From: Planctomycetaceae bacterium
Lineage (GTDB): Bacteria > Planctomycetota > Planctomycetia > Pirellulales > Pirellulaceae
DNA: 38,639 nt
Assembly: GCA_005778405.1 (NCBI GenBank)
Contig: SXOA01000068.1
Location: 1 to 38,639 of the forward strand
Direction: 5' to 3'
The notes under the pieces are model-generated. The model had not been told where the DNA came from. It did not search any database and saw only the letters and a list, made by a program, of their open reading frames with translations. The translations under genes were made by a program, and so were the position numbers. Below are positions 9,201 through 15,509 of the stretch, in pieces. Every line of letters starts with the position of its first letter. Position 1 is the first letter of the stretch.

Positions 9201-10223
9201 ACTCAGCTCAAGGAGCTTGACCAGCGGCTGAGCGATCAAGAAGGGGATTCCGTTCAGCGATTGCAAGTCGGCATTACCGCGGTGCTGACCCGCAGTGGCG
9301 ATGAGGAATCGTTCAAATACCTCCGCAAGGTTTGGGATGAGAACCCCGAACGCCGCGCGGCCGTTTCCGTCGGCCTGGCGCAGTCTCCCGAAGGGGAAAA
9401 CTGGGCCTACGTTGTCCGCAGCTTGCCGTATCTCGAACCGGCCGCCGCTCACGAAGTTTGCCAGAAGCTGATGGCTGTCGAACAGGCCCCCGAAGAAGCT
9501 GCTCCGTATCGCACGATCATTCTGCTAGGCCTGCGGGCCTTGGAGAAAGACAAACCGGCGGACGCGACCATTGCCCTCCTGCAGTTCTGGACCAGCGAAG
9601 AGCCGGCCAAGGACGAAAGCGAGAAAAAGCAGCTCGAAGCCTGGCAGGCCTGGTTCGCCAAGACTTATCCCAACGAACCTCCCGCCACGCTGCCGACCGC
9701 GGCTGAAAACGCGAAGCATACCTACGAAGTCCTGCTCACCTATCTCGGCGGCGAGGACATGGCGAAAGCCTCGGCCGAGCGCGGCCAGGCGGTCTTCACC
9801 AAAGTCCAGTGCGCCAAGTGCCATAAGGTCGGCGACCAGGGGGAAAGCATGGGCCCCGACCTGACCACCATCAGCCGCCGCTTCACCCGGAAGGAAATTC
9901 TGGAAGCGGTCGTGTACCCCTCGCACATCATCTCTTCGCAGTACGCCTCCAAAACCATCCTCACCACGGACGGCCGCACCTTCAGCGGCATTGTCGCTCC
10001 CGGCGGGGAAGGTGAAACGGTCGTCCTGCAAGCCAGCGGCGAGAAGGTCACCGTCAAGACTGCCGACATCGAGGAGACCAAACCGAGCAACGTCTCCTCC
10101 ATGCCCGCCGGCCTCCTCGACACTCTCACCCTCGACGAAATCGGCGACCTCTTCAGCTACATGCAGGGAACCCCCAAGCCGAGTAATATCACCCGCAAAC
10201 CGGGACCGGCGGGGACGAAGTAG
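6216..10223 (+). CDS. PVC-type haem-binding CxxCH protein with membrane-bound dehydrogenase and HEAT domains
   Basis: 1335 residues. The signal peptide is within residues 1-41 (…LPSLTSAQEA). Residues about 42-160 form a carbohydrate-binding-like beta domain (DDTYELYLNGRRIG). A linker leads to the beta-propeller of the planctomycete 'putative membrane-bound dehydrogenase' family (about 270-620; GPHGLVLGPDGLIYV, GGLRNPYDLAFSNDGELFV), then HEAT-like helices. The C-terminal PVC-type cytochrome c domain contains CAKCH at 1199-1203 followed by GPDLTTISRRF. One c-type haem is therefore expected, and the protein should act in the periplasm, probably oxidising a sugar-like substrate (inferred). The ATG at 6216 is preferred over in-frame upstream starts, because the ribosome site GGTGAGG and the signal peptide both follow from it. 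The secretin-domain gene lies 60 nt downstream. Confidence 0.93.
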   Translation: MSAWIRATVGGWKDSFLARMAGVLCSLAVVATALPSLTSAQEAKWIWTSEHQKDAVPAGAVCHFRKSFTTKTPETAIIALAADDTYELYLNGRRIGAGESTKRLVEYDVSKFVARGNNLVAIKVANRNGKTAALVARVTVKDRNGEWTSHSSDDSWRSSTSPLPLWNTAVYNDRGWGKAQVFGTLGETAPWDRRDEIPVAAGAGDGEAAVAPIVNKSAVLGTKSNGTAKTTETPATNVSKPEANPAEEFKEPVSAKLVKNERFEPVDEFEVQQVLSGEQTGSLIAMTFNEFGHIIASKEGGPLLLIDDSDKDGILDRVRTYCDKVKNCQGILALNGNVFVTGEGPDGPGLYRLSKLNRDGQLEEVRTLIKFKSESIEHGPHGLVLGPDGLIYVLLGNYTKVDGEIDPASPHRDFYEGDLVTPRYEDPAGHAVGIKAPGGTIIRTDAEGSGVQIVTGGLRNPYDLAFSNDGELFVHDADMESDEGLSWYRPTRLLHLIPAGEYGWRSGWATWPDYFVDSLPTALDTGRGSPTGIVAYNHFMYPRRYHNCLFTADWSQGKILAVRLKKNGASYTATTEVFVEGNPLNATDLDVGPDGWLYFCTGGRGTGGGLYRVIWKGTVPPQITNIGTGVTAVIRQPQIQSSWARQAIAGEKKKLGDKWDKSLIGVARSAANPAAYRLQALDLMQLYGPAPTPELLVFLSQQQSEQVRAKAAELMGLHPSEETQNRLIEFLADTDRGVRRKACEALSRADQAPTLDKLLPLLVSDDRFEAWAARRVLERMKLEDWKDELLASDKHRLYIQGSLALITAYPSRENAQQILRRMETLMENFVSDKDFLDMLRLAQVSIARGELRPEELGGLRKRLAEEFPAGDSLMNRELIRLLTYLQEATITDRYLAYLKSDAGEVDKLHVALHLRFLEKGWTSADRMELLKFYEDAQKKKGGGSYARYLINATRDFTKQLNQEEVAMVLEKGSLWPNAALGALYLIPEKPDEKTLTQLKELDQRLSDQEGDSVQRLQVGITAVLTRSGDEESFKYLRKVWDENPERRAAVSVGLAQSPEGENWAYVVRSLPYLEPAAAHEVCQKLMAVEQAPEEAAPYRTIILLGLRALEKDKPADATIALLQFWTSEEPAKDESEKKQLEAWQAWFAKTYPNEPPATLPTAAENAKHTYEVLLTYLGGEDMAKASAERGQAVFTKVQCAKCHKVGDQGESMGPDLTTISRRFTRKEILEAVVYPSHIISSQYASKTILTTDGRTFSGIVAPGGEGETVVLQASGEKVTVKTADIEETKPSNVSSMPAGLLDTLTLDEIGDLFSYMQGTPKPSNITRKPGPAGTK

Positions 10224-10243
10224 TGACCCCACCGGGCTAAGAG

Positions 10244-10272
10244 CTAGTTCCCAAGCAGGGCTTGGGAACTAG
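10244..10272. repeat. Perfect 13-bp hairpin between two genes
   Basis: CTAGTTCCCAAGC at 10244-10256 pairs perfectly with GCTTGGGAACTAG at 10260-10272, with the three-base loop AGG. It begins 20 nt after the haem-protein stop. No T-run follows, so it is not a classical terminator. The last two bases of the 3' arm are shared with the AGGAG ribosome site (10271-10275) of the next gene. Confidence 0.85.
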
Positions 10273-10283
10273 GAGTGAACTTC

Positions 10284-11096
10284 ATGCGCTGCCGCTCATT
10301 GGTTTTCATCCTGCTCGCCGGCATTCCCAGCCTGGCGAATGGGGAGAAACCTGCAACTCCCGCACCAGCCCCCAATGGAGTGCCCCTCGTTCAAGAAGTG
10401 ACCGAGCACGGTCATAGTGAGCGACTGCTGCATCTGAAAGCCGCGCTGGCTCATCTGGAACGGGTGGGACTTGAAGAACCGGAGATTGCAAAGGCCGCAG
10501 CGATTATCGGCGACCTCATTGACGCGGAAAAACCTGAAGGAGCGGTGGTCGAAGCGTTCCAAGCCGTCGAGGTGCAAATCAAAGTCTTTGAGGTGAACAG
10601 GGTCAAGCTGCGAGAAGCGGGGGTCAAGAACTTGAGTGATGATGGCGACAAACTCGCCGTGCAGCTCGAAGAGTTAGCCGGCAAAGCACTTGTCAAAGTC
10701 ATTAGCGAGCCGCGGATTCAAACGCTTAGCGGCCGGGAAGCTAACTATGAGGTTGGCAACGACACCCAGAAGATGACGGCGAAAGTCCTCCCGACCGTGC
10801 TCAAAGGGAACAAAATCCGGATCCACATCGAGTGCAGTCTCTTCAGAACGCCTCCCCCGCCGGCAGCCAATGGTCCTGACGGCAAGCCGCTGGCAAATAG
10901 GCGGGGACTCACAACCACGCTGGAAGTTACTCCGGGAAAGTCAGTCATCCTCAGCAGGAATCACGACGTCACCAGGAAAGAGGGCAAGGTAGAGGATACC
11001 GAGCTGATCTTTATGGTGACGCCGAATGTTGCGATCGCGCGCGAGGCGAATGCTCGCACGACCTGGCCCCCAACGCAACCGAAAATCAAACGCTGA
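10284..11096 (+). CDS. Secreted protein with orphan secretin-like domain
   Basis: 270 residues. The ATG at 10284 has AGGAG at 10271-10275, eight bases upstream, and is preferred over the GTG at 10275. The signal peptide covers residues 1-20 (…GIPSLANG). From about residue 95 the sequence follows the core of the type II/III secretion secretin domain: VKVISEPRIQTLSGREANYEVG, then a charged pairing region, LEVTPGKSVILS and the terminal TELIFMVTPNV. Family secretins are much longer and carry N-domains; here only a helical region precedes the domain, so it is a stand-alone secretin-fold protein, not a complete outer-membrane channel by sequence alone. Its signal peptide closely resembles that of the next gene. 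Confidence 0.78.
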   Translation: MRCRSLVFILLAGIPSLANGEKPATPAPAPNGVPLVQEVTEHGHSERLLHLKAALAHLERVGLEEPEIAKAAAIIGDLIDAEKPEGAVVEAFQAVEVQIKVFEVNRVKLREAGVKNLSDDGDKLAVQLEELAGKALVKVISEPRIQTLSGREANYEVGNDTQKMTAKVLPTVLKGNKIRIHIECSLFRTPPPPAANGPDGKPLANRRGLTTTLEVTPGKSVILSRNHDVTRKEGKVEDTELIFMVTPNVAIAREANARTTWPPTQPKIKR

Positions 11097-11141
11097 TAAG
11101 GCCGTCCATTGAACCGGCTCACTGTTGGAAGGACGATCGCT

Positions 11142-11741
11142 ATGCGCTACTGCTCTCTGGCTCTCATCCTTTTCGCCATTAATCCCAGCCTGACTAGCGG
11201 AGAAGAACCTCGTCCTACCGCAGCATCCGCAAAAGCTGCTGTCGTGAGCCACAAGCAGAAGGCGAGGAAGAAGCTATTGAAAAGGAAGAACGTTCAACAT
11301 CTCCAATACTCAGCAGTCCCAATATCAGGTCCACCCTCGGAGTTCCCGATATTGGGTCCACTTACCAGCGCTGATTCCGAACAGGCGCATGTGCCACCTG
11401 GCGACGACGAAGTCATGAAAGCTTGGGAGCGGAGTAAGAGTTCAACAAACTCGGGTCCAGTAAGACTGGAGATTCAACGGCGGAACGTGCGCATCGTCAA
11501 GGAGAAAATCGCCGACTATATCGACCCTCCCCGTGAAGTTCCTTTGATCGGTCCGGTGCAACTTCACCACTCGCACTATAAGTGCACGATTTTCTACACG
11601 AAGGTCTTGGCGGCGGGCAGACCGAAGACGGACGTGGAGATGGACGAGGACGGTCAAGATGTCGTGTACATCGACTACAACCATTTTCACCTGATGCCCG
11701 AGAGTGCCATCGCTGCCGGCTTGAAGGCCACTCTCCGGTAG
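11142..11741 (+). CDS. Small secreted protein of unknown function
   Basis: 199 residues. The ATG at 11142 has a GGAAGGA ribosome site at about 11128-11134; an upstream in-frame TTG at 11109 lacks one. The N-terminus is a signal peptide (MRYCSLALILFAINPSLTSG) nearly matching that of the preceding gene. A lysine/arginine-rich stretch follows (KQKARKKLLKRK), then a proline-rich linker and a C-terminal domain of about 80 residues (VQLHHSHYKCTIFYTKVLAAG … VVYIDYNHFHLMPE). I do not recognise the family. It lies 45 nt after the secretin-domain gene on the same strand and may be co-transcribed. Confidence 0.65.
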   Translation: MRYCSLALILFAINPSLTSGEEPRPTAASAKAAVVSHKQKARKKLLKRKNVQHLQYSAVPISGPPSEFPILGPLTSADSEQAHVPPGDDEVMKAWERSKSSTNSGPVRLEIQRRNVRIVKEKIADYIDPPREVPLIGPVQLHHSHYKCTIFYTKVLAAGRPKTDVEMDEDGQDVVYIDYNHFHLMPESAIAAGLKATLR

Positions 11742-11787
11742 TTTCGTGGGAGACATTCGAAATGCAACCGATTTCCTTAACAACAAC

Positions 11788-12195
11788 TCAAGTCAGCCAG
11801 TTGTCGAGTTGCAGCCCGGCAATGCGGCCAAAGTCACGTTGATTGTTGGTGGCCAGAACCAGGCCGTGATGCATGGCGGTTGCCGCGATCAGAATGTCGG
11901 CATCGGGAATCAGTTGTCCACGCGAATGAAGATCGGCGTAAATGTCTGCCGCGACAACGACGATCTCATCCGTAATCGGCAAGACTTCGTTCTTAACACA
12001 GAATGCTTCGAATGCCACGAGTTGGAACGTCGCGCCTTTGGCTTTCAGGCCGCGGAGTATTTCGAATCAAGTGACCAGAGAAATCGACAATTGCTGGTGG
12101 TCACCCAAATAGGTCTTCGCTCGACCAGTCGCCTGGGAAATCTGCCGCATCAAGGCGGACAGAATGTCCGTATCGAGGAGCGTCTTGGGTTGCAT
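11788..12195 (-). pseudogene. vapC: VapC-type PIN-domain toxin with an internal stop
   Basis: Read from the ATG at 12195, codons 1-42 begin MQPKTLLDTDILSALM; codon 43 is TGA (12069-12067), and the same frame continues with FEILRGL … DADILIAATAMHHGLVLATNN … DFGRIAGLQLDNWLT to the stop at 11788. Together this is a full-length PIN toxin of about 135 residues, with all acidic positions (first Asp, Glu of FEILRG, Asp of DADILIAA, late Asp) present. Family members commonly have Arg or Tyr where the TGA sits, so a single C-to-T change of CGA would explain it. The start overlaps the antitoxin stop in TAATG, as in active modules. It would have been a ribonuclease paired with the upstream antitoxin. 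Confidence 0.85.
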
Positions 12196-12431
12196 TAGGG
12201 GGCATTCCGAGTCCCAAAAAATCGCTGGCGATCGAGGGCAATTTCTTCGACTTCGGCAATCTCTTTCTCCGACAGCCCCTCATAGACGCAGGCGGCCAGT
12301 CGCAAGGCTTCGGGTTCGGCCTGGTCATCGACCGTGATCCTCACCCGTTGACCATCGGAGATCGCCAGCGACGCCGGGTGAACCGGCCGAAAAGTACCGT
12401 TTTCGTAGACGGCTTCCAGGGATTGAGTCAT
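12195..12431 (-). CDS. DUF104 (AF2212-like) antitoxin
   Basis: 78 residues. The N-terminus MTQSLEAVYENGTFRPVHP, followed by ISDGQRVRITV, is the hallmark beta-rich domain of AF2212-type antitoxins, normally paired with PIN-domain toxins. The C-terminal half is acidic and helical (LSEKEIAEVEEIALDRQRFF), suited to binding the toxin. Its stop overlaps the toxin start by one base (TAATG), indicating translational coupling. The frame is intact although the toxin is interrupted, so it may persist as a solitary antitoxin. Confidence 0.85.
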   Translation of the reverse strand: MTQSLEAVYENGTFRPVHPASLAISDGQRVRITVDDQAEPEALRLAACVYEGLSEKEIAEVEEIALDRQRFFGTRNAP

Positions 12432-12543
12432 GAGTACTTTCTTTCTTCCAGCGAAGTGGTATCAATCCAATTCTACCTCATCGAGCGAGTCTTTTCGCCG
12501 CTGAAAGGGCAATCTCTCTTTCCTGCTCTTCTGTTACCATACC

Positions 12544-12573
12544 TTGACGCCCCCCGCCTGTTTGCCGTACGGT
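12544..12573 (+). promoter_or_regulatory. Likely sigma70-type promoter of the tRNA gene
   Basis: TTGACG at 12544-12549 and TACGGT at 12568-12573 are separated by 18 bases. The predicted start of transcription, near 12580, lies about 20 nt before the tRNA 5' end. The -35 box is near consensus and the -10 box is weak. Assigned by eye. Confidence 0.45.
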
Positions 12574-12598
12574 AAGGGGTTCACCGGGATTTTTGCGC

Positions 12599-12672
12599 GC
12601 CAGCATAGCTTCAATTGGCAGAGCACCGCTTTCGTAAAGCGGGGGTTGTGGGTTCGACTCCCACTGCTGGCT
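12599..12672 (+). tRNA. tRNA-Thr (anticodon CGT)
   Basis: 74 nt. Acceptor strands GCCAGCA and TGCTGGC pair perfectly. The D arm is GCTT/GAGC with TTGG in its loop; the anticodon stem CCGCT/AGCGG encloses TTCGTAA, giving anticodon CGT that reads ACG; the T arm contains GGTTCGACTCC. CCA is not encoded. The start codon of the TPR/alpha-CTD gene lies only 36 nt after the tRNA 3' end, with no terminator between, suggesting co-transcription. Confidence 0.95.
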
Positions 12673-12707
12673 CTGGTCTATCGAATTTGCACAGGAGCCT
12701 TCGCCTT

Positions 12708-14033
12708 ATGCCCACTGCCGCTGTTGTCGACGTCCACGATATCGTCCTTTCCAATAGCTCGTTCGGACCCCGCGAAATCACGCAGCTTTCGCAGTCGATC
12801 ACCGAGGATTATGCCCAGTTTGGCACCCTCCGGGATTCCGTCGCCGAGTTGGAAACGCGGGAAGACCGCACCCCGGCCGCCGCCGTTCGCTTGGGGGTCT
12901 GTTACTATCTGCTGGGCCGCTATCGTATGGCGATGGAAACGCTGGGCTCGGCCGATGGCGGGGCGCTGGCCAACTTCTACATCGGCAAGACCCGATTTGC
13001 CCTCGGCGATTATCCGGAAGCCCACAAGGCTTACCAGGCCGCCAAGACCGCGGGTTATAACGGCGACGACTGTGCCTTGGCCGTTTCGGAAGCCCAGCGC
13101 TACAACAAAGATCCCAAAAAGGCGCTCGAAACGCTGGACAAGCTCTCCGGCGCGGTGGAGCAGACCGCCGAATACCTCTATCAGCGCGGGGCCACCGTGG
13201 CGGCCTTGGGGGGGAGCACCCAGGAAGTCTGCGCCTTGTATGAACGGGCTGTTGAAGCCGACGGCAAGCATCCGGGGGCGCTCTTCAGCCTGGCGACCGA
13301 AAACGACCGCCGCGGCAACGACGAGCTGGCTCTGCAATTCTATCAGCGGTCGGCGGCGACCTTTCCCGCCAACGTCGGCACGCTCATCAATTTGGGCCTG
13401 CTGTACGAGGACCGCCAGCAGTTTGACCGGGCCCAGATGTGCTACCAGCGGGTGCTGGAAGTCTATCCCGATCATCCGCGGGCCCGCCTCTACATCAAGG
13501 ATGCTTCCGCCTCCGGCAGCGGCTGGATTGATGAAGAGGCCCAGCGCCGCAACGACCGCCTGGCCCAGGTGCTGAGCATTTCGGTCAGCGACTTCGAACT
13601 CTCGGTCCGCAGCCGCAATTGCCTGACGAAGATGGGCGTGCGGACCCTCGGCGACCTGACCCGCACCTCGGAAGCGGAGCTTTTGGGGAGCAAGAATTTT
13701 GGCGAGACCTCCCTGGTCGAAATCCGGGACATGCTGGCCAGCAAGGGGCTGGAACTCGGCCAGTTCGCCACGGACAAGGCGCCTCCCGAGCCGGTCATGG
13801 ACATGTCCACCATGTCCCCCGACGAGCAGGCGATGCTGGAACGGCCGATCTCGGACCTCAACCTGTCCGTCCGGGCCCGCAAGTGCATGGCCCGTCTGGG
13901 CCTGACGCTGATGGGCGAACTGCTGCGGAAATCGGGGGACGACCTGCTGGAGTGCAAGAACTTCGGCGTCACCAGTCTGAACGAAGTCCGCGAAAAGCTG
14001 ACCTCAATGAACCTCAAGCTCCGAGGGGACTGA
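12708..14033 (+). CDS. TPR protein with two C-terminal RNA polymerase alpha-CTD domains
   Basis: 441 residues, no signal peptide. Residues about 20-285 form TPR-like helical repeats (e.g. LGVCYYLLGRYRMAMETLG, INLGLLYEDRQQFDRAQMCY). Two domains homologous to the C-terminal domain of RNA polymerase alpha follow: about 288-350 (ISVSDFELSVRSRNCL … GETSLVEIRDMLASKGLEL) and about 377-440 (ISDLNLSVRARKCM … GVTSLNEVREKL). Arg301 and Asn304 of the first copy match the DNA-contacting Arg and Asn of the alpha-CTD; the second keeps the Arg but has Lys for Asn. The N-terminal assembly domain of alpha is absent, so this is not RpoA. A role in transcription, as an adaptor linking DNA or polymerase to TPR partners, is inferred. 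The ATG has AGGAG at 12693-12697. Confidence 0.88.
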   Translation: MPTAAVVDVHDIVLSNSSFGPREITQLSQSITEDYAQFGTLRDSVAELETREDRTPAAAVRLGVCYYLLGRYRMAMETLGSADGGALANFYIGKTRFALGDYPEAHKAYQAAKTAGYNGDDCALAVSEAQRYNKDPKKALETLDKLSGAVEQTAEYLYQRGATVAALGGSTQEVCALYERAVEADGKHPGALFSLATENDRRGNDELALQFYQRSAATFPANVGTLINLGLLYEDRQQFDRAQMCYQRVLEVYPDHPRARLYIKDASASGSGWIDEEAQRRNDRLAQVLSISVSDFELSVRSRNCLTKMGVRTLGDLTRTSEAELLGSKNFGETSLVEIRDMLASKGLELGQFATDKAPPEPVMDMSTMSPDEQAMLERPISDLNLSVRARKCMARLGLTLMGELLRKSGDDLLECKNFGVTSLNEVREKLTSMNLKLRGD

Positions 14034-14055
14034 GGCAGCAACTTTGGCCGTTACT

Positions 14056-14156
14056 GTGTCTCAAGCTCTGTTTGGGACACCACGTAGCGAAGCTCCGCTT
14101 CGAGAAACCGGAAGCAGAGCTTCCAAGACGTGCGATCCCAAGCGGAGCTTGGGATC
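14056..14156. repeat. Array of four hairpins between convergent genes
   Basis: Four stems, each with a three-base loop: 14056-14080 (11 bp with two G-T pairs, loop TCT), 14088-14102 (CGAAGC/GCTTCG, loop TCC), 14110-14124 (GGAAGC/GCTTCC, loop AGA) and 14134-14156 (GATCCCAAGC/GCTTGGGATC, loop GGA). CACGT at 14081-14085 pairs with ACGTG at 14128-14132, enclosing the middle two in a branched structure. The stems share an AAGC/GCTT core. It lies between the ends of two convergent transcription units and could serve both as a terminator or 3'-end stabiliser, though no T-run is present. Confidence 0.8.
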
Positions 14157-14170
14157 GAGGGTAATGCGGG

Positions 14171-14407
14171 TTAATACGTCTCGCGGTAGCAGCCGCGGCC
14201 GCTGACGCAGGACTGGCGGTTGGCGTACTCCCGGTCGGGGCCCATGAAATTCTGCGTGGTGTTGCACCAGCAGGAACCGGCGGTGGATTCGGTTGTTTGC
14301 TCCGTCTGCCCCAGTGTGCCGTGGACATACATCGACTTGCTCCGCAGGTGGATGCAAGCCGGGCCGGTGAGTTGGGGAAGCTGCGTGTTATCAATGTTGG
14401 TGGGCAT
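14171..14407 (-). CDS. Small Cys-containing protein at the end of the molybdenum hydroxylase operon
   Basis: 78 residues, no signal peptide or membrane segment. Five cysteines (18, 46, 48, 67, 73) are arranged C-x27-CxC-x18-C-x5-C, in a Thr/Gln/Asn-rich chain with motifs CIHLRSKSMYVHGTLG, CWCNTTQNFMGPD and SCVSGRGCY. I do not recognise the family. The ATG begins two bases after the stop of the FAD subunit gene (TAACCATG), which implies translational coupling and a role connected to that enzyme. The clustered cysteines suggest metal or cluster binding or disulphides; this is inference. The frame ends about 15 nt before the hairpin array. Confidence 0.65.
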   Translation of the reverse strand: MPTNIDNTQLPQLTGPACIHLRSKSMYVHGTLGQTEQTTESTAGSCWCNTTQNFMGPDREYANRQSCVSGRGCYRETY

Positions 14408-14409
14408 GG

Positions 14410-15435
14410 TTAGAATCCTCCCGTTTCCTGGCCGGCCGCACGCAGAATGGCGCGCTTGACGGCTGTCTTGGCGAGTTGCACTTTGTACGCATTGTGACTG
14501 AGCGGGCGAGCCGCGGTGACGGCGGCGAGGCCAGCGGCTTCGGCGGTTTGCTCGTTCACCGGTTGGCCGATGAGAGCGGCGACGGCTGCGCGGGAAATCC
14601 AGGGCGTGGGAGCGACCTGACCCAGGACAATCTCGCCTTCCCGGACGATGCCCCCTTCGATTCGCAGCGACGCGGCGGCGGCAGCGAGCGGGAAATCGGG
14701 GCCTGCTCCCTGGCGAACTTCATAAGTCGCGCTGGCGAAGTTACGGCGGTCGGGCAGAATAATGTGCGTGAGGAACTCGCCGCGAGCGAGGACACTCTCC
14801 CGCTCCCCTTCGTGGCGAGGAATGCGGAAGAGCTGCTCGATGGGAAAGAACCGCTCGCTCGCATCCTCGCCATTCAAGCCGACAGGCGAGCCGCCTGTGG
14901 CTACGGGTCCGATGACGCGGGCGGTAGCATTCAGGGCGATCAGTGCCGGAGCGATGCGGGAAGCCGAGACGAATTTTGCCGCTCCGTCGTTGCCGAAAAT
15001 GGCATGGTAACGGCTGTCCCCGTCTTCCACCGCGCTGCCGCCGGCAGCCAGCAGGCCGCGACCGCCGCGGAAATACCAGCACTGCGGCCGCTGGAGGACC
15101 TCGCCGCCGATGGTTCCCTGGCATTGCAACTGCATGCTGCTGATGCCTTCAATGGCCTGGCCGATGGCGGGATAGGGGTCGAGATACGGATGGGCGAGCA
15201 CTTCATCGAGCGTGACCGCGGCTCCGATGGCAATTGCGCCATTATCGAGCTGCTCGATGGTTTTCAGCGAAGGGATATCAAGGATGTTCACGACCAGATC
15301 GGGCGTGATAATCATTTTCTTCATCAGGCCGACAAGATCGGTCCCGCCGGCAAGGATTTCAATCTCTCCCGGTTCGGCGAGGAGGGAGAGAGCTTCTCCT
15401 TCCGTCGTTGGGGAGGCGTAGGCAAAGGATTTCAT
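14410..15435 (-). CDS. FAD-binding subunit of a molybdenum hydroxylase (YagS/CoxM-like)
   Basis: 341 residues. Family members pass electrons from the molybdenum centre via iron-sulphur clusters to FAD. The FAD-binding motifs AGGTDLV (29-35) and QGTIGGEV (about 106-113) are present, and the C-terminal CO-dehydrogenase flavoprotein domain follows (about 230-340). YagS-type members carry a [4Fe-4S] insertion with several cysteines after QRPxCWYFR; here the segment reads QRPQCWYFRGGRGLLAAGG and most of those cysteines are absent. It is the third gene of the operon, 72 nt after the large-subunit gene, and is coupled to the downstream 78-residue protein. No signal peptide is visible, so if the holoenzyme is exported it would travel with the Tat-tagged small subunit. 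Confidence 0.88.
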   Translation of the reverse strand: MKSFAYASPTTEGEALSLLAEPGEIEILAGGTDLVGLMKKMIITPDLVVNILDIPSLKTIEQLDNGAIAIGAAVTLDEVLAHPYLDPYPAIGQAIEGISSMQLQCQGTIGGEVLQRPQCWYFRGGRGLLAAGGSAVEDGDSRYHAIFGNDGAAKFVSASRIAPALIALNATARVIGPVATGGSPVGLNGEDASERFFPIEQLFRIPRHEGERESVLARGEFLTHIILPDRRNFASATYEVRQGAGPDFPLAAAAASLRIEGGIVREGEIVLGQVAPTPWISRAAVAALIGQPVNEQTAEAAGLAAVTAARPLSHNAYKVQLAKTAVKRAILRAAGQETGGF

Positions 15436-15459
15436 GGTTGGTCTCCGCGAGGAGGTTGT

Positions 15460-15509
15460 ATTTCAGTTTTCAGTGTTCAGTTTTCAGTTTTCAGGCAGGC
15501 TGGAAGCCT
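15460..15509. repeat. Tandem heptamers and adjoining hairpin
   Basis: Five heptamers of the type TTTTCAG run from 15460 to 15494 (two with single changes). They are followed by the hairpin AGGCT/AGCCT at 15497-15509 with loop GGA. The stop codon of the large-subunit gene (15508-15510) lies in the hairpin arm. A related hairpin sits at 47-59. Confidence 0.8.

Noticed and set aside
15460..15494. Tandem heptamers considered as a CRISPR-like or phase-variable coding repeat
   Set aside because: Units are too short and have no spacers for CRISPR, and they lie outside reading frames, so no phase-variable coding role is supported.
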